Assembly (NCBI GenBank): GCA_002841685.1
Contig: PHAM01000015.1
Coordinates: 1-35,550, forward strand
Source: Elusimicrobia bacterium HGW-Elusimicrobia-2
GTDB lineage: Bacteria > CG03
Reading direction: 5' to 3'
Length of the DNA stretch: 35,550 bases
The notes beneath the pieces were generated by a model. That model worked only from the letters and a program-made list of their open reading frames with translations, did not search any database and was not told where the DNA came from. The translations under genes were made by a program, and so were the position numbers. This document shows, one piece after another, positions 32,031-35,550 of the stretch. Every line of letters starts with the position of its first letter. Position 1 is the stretch's first letter.

Positions 32031-33335
32031 TTATTTATTGCAAAGAAATCCTATCTGCTTTGTGACATCTACGATTTTCTTTGTTCTTTCGAATGATTTA
32101 TCTATGTAGTCCTTTTTCAAAATAACTTTGCTGTTAGCATCCAAAGAACCATCAATAACAGCAAGTTTTTTCGCCTCGATCACCATTTCTTTCATACACG
32201 CACCGCTGAAGTCATTTGTTCTTTCCGCAATAAGTTCGAAGTTTATATCGTCGGTTAAAATCATATCTTCTGTAAATTTAGAAAGCATTTTAATTCTTGC
32301 CTTATAATCAGGATTGTCTAATTGTATTCTTAAATCAAATCTGTTGGGTCTATGACTAATGGCTTTATCCAATATTTGAGGAGCATTTGTAGTTGCAATG
32401 GTTATTATACCCCCAAACGCGCTTAGTCCATCAAGATAATTCAACAATTCACCCATTAGTGCAGGGTCATTGCTGATATTTCTGTTTGAAATTGTCAAAT
32501 CTATGTCCTCCAAAAATATTATTGACGGCGAAAGTTTGCTGCCAAGTTCATATAGGTCTTTAATCTCGTTACCATAACCTCTAAAAGATTTTGGAGTTAC
32601 CCAAATAGTAGTAAATAATTCCGAGGACGCTAAAATTTTACCTACGAGTGTTTTCCCATTACCCGGTGGCCCCTCTAATATAATACCCCGCTTAAAAGGG
32701 ATGTTATGTTTTTCAAAAAGTTCTTTATGTCTTAACAATCCCAATGTGTTTTCCTTTATAAGTTTTATTTTTTCATCTTCAAGAACGAGTTCGTCAAAAG
32801 AATACTTTCTATCAAGACAGATTTTTTCTTTGTCTTTTGTAATAATTTTACCTTTTAATGAACAATCTGAAAAAATGTGATTATATATTATTGAAGCAAT
32901 TTCGCTACGATTTTTACGAACAACTAAATCTATACAGAAACAAAATCTTTTTTCAAATGGATTAAAACTTCCGCAAGATACAACCACTTTATCTTTATGA
33001 TTTTTGTAGAATTGAAGCCCATCAATAACCGGTTTTGTTTCCTCCCCCGAATGTATTGCAAGATTCATTGATGTTTTCCATTTTCCGCTTTCGCTTACTT
33101 TATTAAAACCGTTTGAAATAAGATATTCATTCAGAAGTTTAAAAATCCTCGCAGTATAATAATAAACGCCGCCCCTGATTAAATACAATTCATCTCTTCG
33201 GCATTCTAAAAATGAACAAACTTTGTCTAAATCAACGTCAACAAAAAAAGTATCCAATAATTTGTTTGAAGTTTGTGACCTATGGTAAATGTAATGCTCG
33301 CTACTTTCTACGTCTGTTTTTGCTATTTGTTCCAT
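32031..33335 (-). CDS. AAA+ ATPase with unknown N-terminal domain
   Basis: A 434-residue protein. The first ~190 residues match nothing I recognise; they are rich in aromatic and charged residues and contain a few cysteines. The AAA+ module follows: Walker A EGPPGNGKT (about 221-229), Walker B IIFLED (272-277), sensor-1 TTN (315-317) and an arginine-finger-like HRPNRFD (328-334). The module resembles FtsH, CDC48 and BCS1 ATPases, which remodel or thread proteins. There are no membrane helices. AGGAGGTG precedes the ATG, directly after a leader-type hairpin. Upstream lie a PD-(D/E)xK nuclease and a zinc-ribbon protein on the same strand; a joint function is inference. Confidence 0.85.
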   Translation of the reverse strand: MEQIAKTDVESSEHYIYHRSQTSNKLLDTFFVDVDLDKVCSFLECRRDELYLIRGGVYYYTARIFKLLNEYLISNGFNKVSESGKWKTSMNLAIHSGEETKPVIDGLQFYKNHKDKVVVSCGSFNPFEKRFCFCIDLVVRKNRSEIASIIYNHIFSDCSLKGKIITKDKEKICLDRKYSFDELVLEDEKIKLIKENTLGLLRHKELFEKHNIPFKRGIILEGPPGNGKTLVGKILASSELFTTIWVTPKSFRGYGNEIKDLYELGSKLSPSIIFLEDIDLTISNRNISNDPALMGELLNYLDGLSAFGGIITIATTNAPQILDKAISHRPNRFDLRIQLDNPDYKARIKMLSKFTEDMILTDDINFELIAERTNDFSGACMKEMVIEAKKLAVIDGSLDANSKVILKKDYIDKSFERTKKIVDVTKQIGFLCNK

Positions 33336-33354
33336 TTTTCACCTCCTAAAAAAT

Positions 33355-33433
33355 AAAAAACCTTCATACAGATTTTCCCCGTATGAAGGTTTTTTTATTT
33401 AAAGTGCGGGATTTATCCCTCTAACTCCACACT
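33355..33433 (-). promoter_or_regulatory. Structured leader RNA, copy 1, before the AAA+ gene
   Basis: Two hairpins read from the minus strand: P1 pairs AGTGTGG with CCGCACT (33403-33433), with GGGATAAATCCC inside. P2 is a 15-bp stem (33355-33395) around an 11-nt loop, GGGGAAAATCT, followed by a U-run and then AGGAGGTG and the ATPase start. P2 looks like an intrinsic terminator placed before the gene. I see no promoter just upstream, so it may act within the operon. Homologous to copy 2 at 34289-34367. Confidence 0.75.
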
Positions 33434-33462
33434 GTTATTCTATATAGAACGCATCTACTTTC

Positions 33463-33993
33463 CTATTTTACTTTTTTTACTTTTTGATATTCCGGATTAT
33501 CCCAATATTCTTTTGTCGCTTTTTCTTTATCAATTGGTTCTACTAAATAAATACCAATTTCTTCATGAAGCATTTTTTCTATATTTTCTAATAATTTCGT
33601 ATGAGCCTCTGTCCATACCCCATATTCATAACCATTTACCATACAAATGGAAAGATGAATTTTCTTATCGTTAAATATATCATCCGAAATATTTTGAAGT
33701 TCATAACCTAATTCTATAAGCGATCGGTAAATAAGAAGTTCACCAATTGCTTGTGCCAAATAAAAAGAAGGATGGTTGCCGCTTTTACATTCTACCAACT
33801 CAATATACTTTGGACGAACAATGATAAAATCTGGGTGAGATTTTGATATTGCGGAACCTGTAAAAGCAGTAGTTTGTATAGGCTCTTCTCTATAAATAAG
33901 TTTTTCTTCTACTTTTTCCGTGAATAGTAAATACTTTTCAAAAACTTTTTGCTGAACCTTTTCTTCCCATCCTTGCCCTTTACCGCTAGCCAT
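33463..33993 (-). CDS. PD-(D/E)xK superfamily nuclease (putative)
   Basis: A 176-residue protein. D55 and E68-x-K70 sit in HPDFIIVRPKYIELVECKSG, the PD...ExK core that binds metal in restriction-like nucleases. Q81 in the helix QAIGELLIYRSL matches the QxxxY-type motif often found after the core. The start I chose is the ATG at 33993, with GGGAGG upstream; a TTG at 34005 overlaps that site. It follows the zinc-ribbon gene by 18 nt, and the second leader-type hairpin lies 30-110 nt downstream, before the AAA+ gene. It may be the effector of the operon. A VRR-NUC, Holliday-junction or RecB-like subfamily cannot be chosen from sequence alone. Confidence 0.7.
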   Translation of the reverse strand: MASGKGQGWEEKVQQKVFEKYLLFTEKVEEKLIYREEPIQTTAFTGSAISKSHPDFIIVRPKYIELVECKSGNHPSFYLAQAIGELLIYRSLIELGYELQNISDDIFNDKKIHLSICMVNGYEYGVWTEAHTKLLENIEKMLHEEIGIYLVEPIDKEKATKEYWDNPEYQKVKKVK

Positions 33994-34011
33994 ATTACCT
34001 CCCAAAAATCT

Positions 34012-34269
34012 TTACCCGACCCAACTGCCACATTTGACACAATTGTCTTTGCCGGGACCAAAACCACAGTTACTGCACAACTTAGCAGGTACAGGATTGC
34101 TCCCAACCCATGCTCCGCATTTGACACAATTATCACCGGCTGGTCCAAAGCCGCAATTATTGCATAGTTGTGCTTCAATAGTAGCAAAGGGTTGCCCGCA
34201 CTTTACGCACTCATCGGCTTTACTACCGAACCCACAATTTCCACAAAGTTTTGCTTGTACTCCTGCCAT
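34012..34269 (-). CDS. Triple zinc-ribbon protein
   Basis: An 85-residue protein that consists almost only of three repeated zinc ribbons, each CxxCGFG followed by a short acidic stretch and CVKCG: CGNCGFG...CVKCG, CNNCGFG...CVKCG, CSNCGFG...CVKCG. Each would bind one zinc ion. It has no enzyme domain, so it is probably a nucleic-acid or protein adaptor. AGGGAGG precedes the ATG. It is the first gene of the nuclease/AAA+ operon and lies about 120 nt from a strong promoter, with a structured leader in between. The close likeness of units 2 and 3 points to recent internal duplication. Confidence 0.8.
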   Translation of the reverse strand: MAGVQAKLCGNCGFGSKADECVKCGQPFATIEAQLCNNCGFGPAGDNCVKCGAWVGSNPVPAKLCSNCGFGPGKDNCVKCGSWVG

Positions 34270-34288
34270 AGTTCCTCCCTAAATTAAA

Positions 34289-34367
34289 AAAACCTTCACA
34301 CCGGTTTTTCCTGCATGAAGGTTTTATTTTTTATAGTGTGAGATTTATTCCTTCCAACAGTCACACT
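34289..34367 (-). promoter_or_regulatory. Structured leader RNA, copy 2, before the zinc-ribbon gene
   Basis: P1 pairs AGTGTGA with TCACACT (34335-34367). P2 (34289-34325) pairs AAAACCTTCATGC with GTGTGAAGGTTTT around an 11-nt loop, AGGAAAAACCG, followed by seven U before AGGGAGG and the start codon. The stem changes relative to copy 1 keep pairing, and the wobble pairs work only on the minus-strand RNA. It sits in a leader of about 120 nt. The likely mode is termination control; a short stand-alone RNA ending at P2 is the alternative. Confidence 0.78.
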
Positions 34368-34396
34368 TCTATCCAGTATTCGCAATTCCTGCTGTT

Positions 34397-34424
34397 ATTG
34401 TACCTAAAAAACTAAATTTGTCAA
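34397..34424 (-). promoter_or_regulatory. Sigma-70-type promoter of the zinc-ribbon/nuclease/AAA+ operon
   Basis: On the minus strand, a perfect TTGACA (34419-34424), a 16-nt spacer and TACAAT (34397-34402). Transcription should start near 34390, about 120 nt before the zinc-ribbon ATG, so the transcript begins with the structured leader. Confidence 0.75.
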
Positions 34425-34430
34425 GGTCAC

Positions 34431-34460
34431 GATGTTGCGGTACAGGATGTTGCGGTACAG
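34431..34460. repeat. Perfect 15-bp tandem duplication
   Basis: GATGTTGCGGTACAG occurs twice in direct contact (34431-34445, 34446-34460), just upstream of the -35 of the leftward promoter. It may be a replication-slippage scar or a binding-site duplication. Confidence 0.8.
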
Positions 34461-34510
34461 GACAAGGGCTCCCGAAATTTGGTAGAATGAAACTATGAGT
34501 AACAATAAAT

Positions 34511-34641
34511 GAGTCCACTCTAATAAGTCCTTTTCAATGTCATTTCGAGGAGCATAGCGACGAGAAATCTTTTTATTATAAGCATTTCAGATTTCTCGCT
34601 TCGCTCGAAATGACAACTTTAATGCTTTTTGGAGTGGACTC
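34511..34641. mobile_element. 131-bp MITE with terminal inverted repeats and 6-bp target duplication
   Basis: Ends are perfect 10-bp inverted repeats, GAGTCCACTC and GAGTGGACTC, with partial pairing further in. ATAAAT flanks it on both sides (34505-34510 and 34642-34647), a target-site duplication. Inside are inverted arms TGTCATTTCGAG (34538-34549) / CTCGAAATGACA (34604-34615) and GAGAAATCT (34562-34570) / AGATTTCTC (34589-34597). No coding capacity; it would depend on a transposase elsewhere. Its removal with one ATAAAT restores the reading frame of the next gene. Confidence 0.82.
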
Positions 34642-34661
34642 ATAAATATCTTGATTTTTTA

Positions 34662-35550
34662 ATGCAGGTTAAAACACGAATTCAAACATCCCGGTTGCGG
34701 GCTGTTTTGTCCGTAAATGCGGAATTAATCTATCTATACTGGGATATCGGGCGAATGATTGATAAAAGGCAAAAAAAGGAGGGCTGGGGCGCCGGCGTTA
34801 TTCCGAAATTATCAAAAGATATTAGAAATGAATTATCAGAGGTTAAAGGTTTTTCCGAGAGAAATCTTAAAAGGATGGTTCGCTTTTTTCGTGAATATCT
34901 TTCGTTAGTCACAATTGTGCCACAGCCTGTGGCACAATTAGAGGAAAGGAACAAAAGAGGGGAAAAAGTGCCACAAGCTGTGGCAAAATTAGCTCCAAAA
35001 GAGGTATTGGAAAAATTGCAGCAGACTGTTGCAAAAATTCCATGGGGGCACAATGTCTTACTTATGGAAAAAGTCAAAGACATGTCTTCCCGGTTGTGGT
35101 ATATGCAAAAAACTATAAAAAACGGCTGGAGTCGCAATGTGCTTAGTTTGATGATTAAGGGCGGCGCTCATCAGCGGGAGGGTAAGGCGGTTACCAATTT
35201 TGATTTACGCCTTCCATCTCCGCAATCGGATTTAGCAAAACAATCTTTAAAAGATCCGTATATTTTTGATTTCCTTACGTTAGAAGAACCATTCAGAGAG
35301 CGGGAGCTGGAAGCGGGTCTTATCCGGCATTTAGAAAATTTTTTATTGGAATTAGGTCAGGGATTTTCATTTGTAGGACGGCAATATCATCTTAACCTGC
35401 ATTATTCATCTCTGAAAACCTACCCTTTGTCAAGCCCCTTTTTTAAATCTATTGGGAATAGGAAGGGACATCGTGACCCCCCTGGGAAGAAATATAGGTT
35501 TATCAGGTTGATTTGTTTTGGGGAAGAATATGAAAAGAAGATAAGGATTA
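34662..35550 (+). CDS. DUF1016 (YhcG-type) protein, 5' end split by MITE, 3' end altered and runs off the window
   Basis: An open frame with the DUF1016 N-terminal pattern: AVLSVNAELIYLYWDIGRMI, a KGFSERNLKRMVRFF helix, IPWGHNVLLMEKVKD, and DPYIFDFLTL...GFSFVGRQYHL. In the family a PD-(D/E)xK nuclease core then follows. Here, after about position 35,396, the translation no longer resembles the family, although it stays open to the window end. The ATG at 34662 has no ribosome-binding site; an older start at 34495 is separated from it by the MITE. It is probably a decaying gene. It contains a Pro/Gln-rich insert with palindromic DNA. YhcG-type proteins are linked to defence and mobile-element regions, but their role is not settled. 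Confidence 0.7.
   Translation, partial: MQVKTRIQTSRLRAVLSVNAELIYLYWDIGRMIDKRQKKEGWGAGVIPKLSKDIRNELSEVKGFSERNLKRMVRFFREYLSLVTIVPQPVAQLEERNKRGEKVPQAVAKLAPKEVLEKLQQTVAKIPWGHNVLLMEKVKDMSSRLWYMQKTIKNGWSRNVLSLMIKGGAHQREGKAVTNFDLRLPSPQSDLAKQSLKDPYIFDFLTLEEPFRERELEAGLIRHLENFLLELGQGFSFVGRQYHLNLHYSSLKTYPLSSPFFKSIGNRKGHRDPPGKKYRFIRLICFGEEYEKKIRI
34913..34939 (+). repeat. 27-nt perfect palindrome inside the DUF1016 gene
   Basis: Arms AATTGTGCCACAG (34913-34925) and CTGTGGCACAATT (34927-34939) pair perfectly around one C. A diverged copy, GTGCCACAAGCTGTGGCA, lies at 34967-34984. The encoded peptides are VPQPVAQL and VPQAVAKL, and a third related unit, LQQTVAKI, leads into the conserved IPWGHN. Confidence 0.75.

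Noticed and set aside
33434-33480. Internal promoter directly before leader copy 1
   Set aside because: A TAGAAT-like -10 is present, but there is no acceptable -35 at the right distance.
33355-34367. The two leader copies as a CRISPR or transposon end pair
   Set aside because: Only two copies exist, each has a two-hairpin RNA layout with compensatory changes, and each is placed exactly before a ribosome-binding site; there are no target duplications.

Overview
The window looks like a chromosomal piece of an uncultured, anaerobic, hydrogen-metabolising bacterium. It carries bacterial housekeeping genes (S21, DnaG, a sigma-70 factor, MurC, NusA, IF2, RbfA, IspF, CysRS) next to a large oxygen-sensitive [NiFe] hydrogenase cluster. 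The style (short intergenic gaps, frequent TTG starts, Lys/Ala-rich tails, dispersed GC-rich hairpins) would fit a candidate lineage such as Elusimicrobiota or Omnitrophota. That placement is inference, because no rRNA or other marker here settles it.

Layout. (1) 1-13.8 kb, plus strand: HIT protein, rpsU, NIF3-like, dnaG, rpoD, murC (a macromolecular-synthesis operon with a NIF3 gene inserted), then nusA-infB-rbfA, a secreted deacetylase/GH57-like protein and ispF. (2) 13.85-14.88 kb: an AT-rich MNT/HEPN toxin-antitoxin pair with its own promoter and palindromic operator, sitting between ispF and cysS. (3) 16.26-29.43 kb, minus strand: one uninterrupted 17-gene cluster. Read in its own direction it encodes a soluble HydB/HydG-type electron-input module, a polyferredoxin, the NuoH/B/CD core of a group 4 [NiFe] hydrogenase, a complete set of Mrp-type antiporter subunits (MrpG is fused to two CBS domains), a NuoI-like ferredoxin, and maturation proteins (HycI-type protease, HypA, NifU-like). 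The parts predict a membrane complex that links NAD(P)H or ferredoxin oxidation, H2 turnover and Na+/H+ transport.

(4) 29.7-35.5 kb, AT-rich accessory region: an AbrB/PIN toxin-antitoxin pair with an operator; an ABC exporter whose permease is frameshifted in an A7 run; and an apparent operon of a triple zinc-ribbon protein, a PD-(D/E)xK nuclease and an AAA+ ATPase. Two homologous structured RNA leaders, each ending in a terminator-like hairpin, lie before the zinc-ribbon gene and before the ATPase gene. Compensatory changes and strand-specific G-U pairs support an RNA made from the minus strand. At the right edge a 131-bp MITE with a perfect 6-bp target duplication has landed in the 5' end of a DUF1016 (YhcG-type) nuclease gene, whose 3' end also departs from the family.

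The only stretch over 300 bases without an intact gene is about 34,270-34,661; it holds the second leader RNA, its promoter, a 15-bp tandem duplication and the MITE. I see no tRNA, rRNA or CRISPR array.
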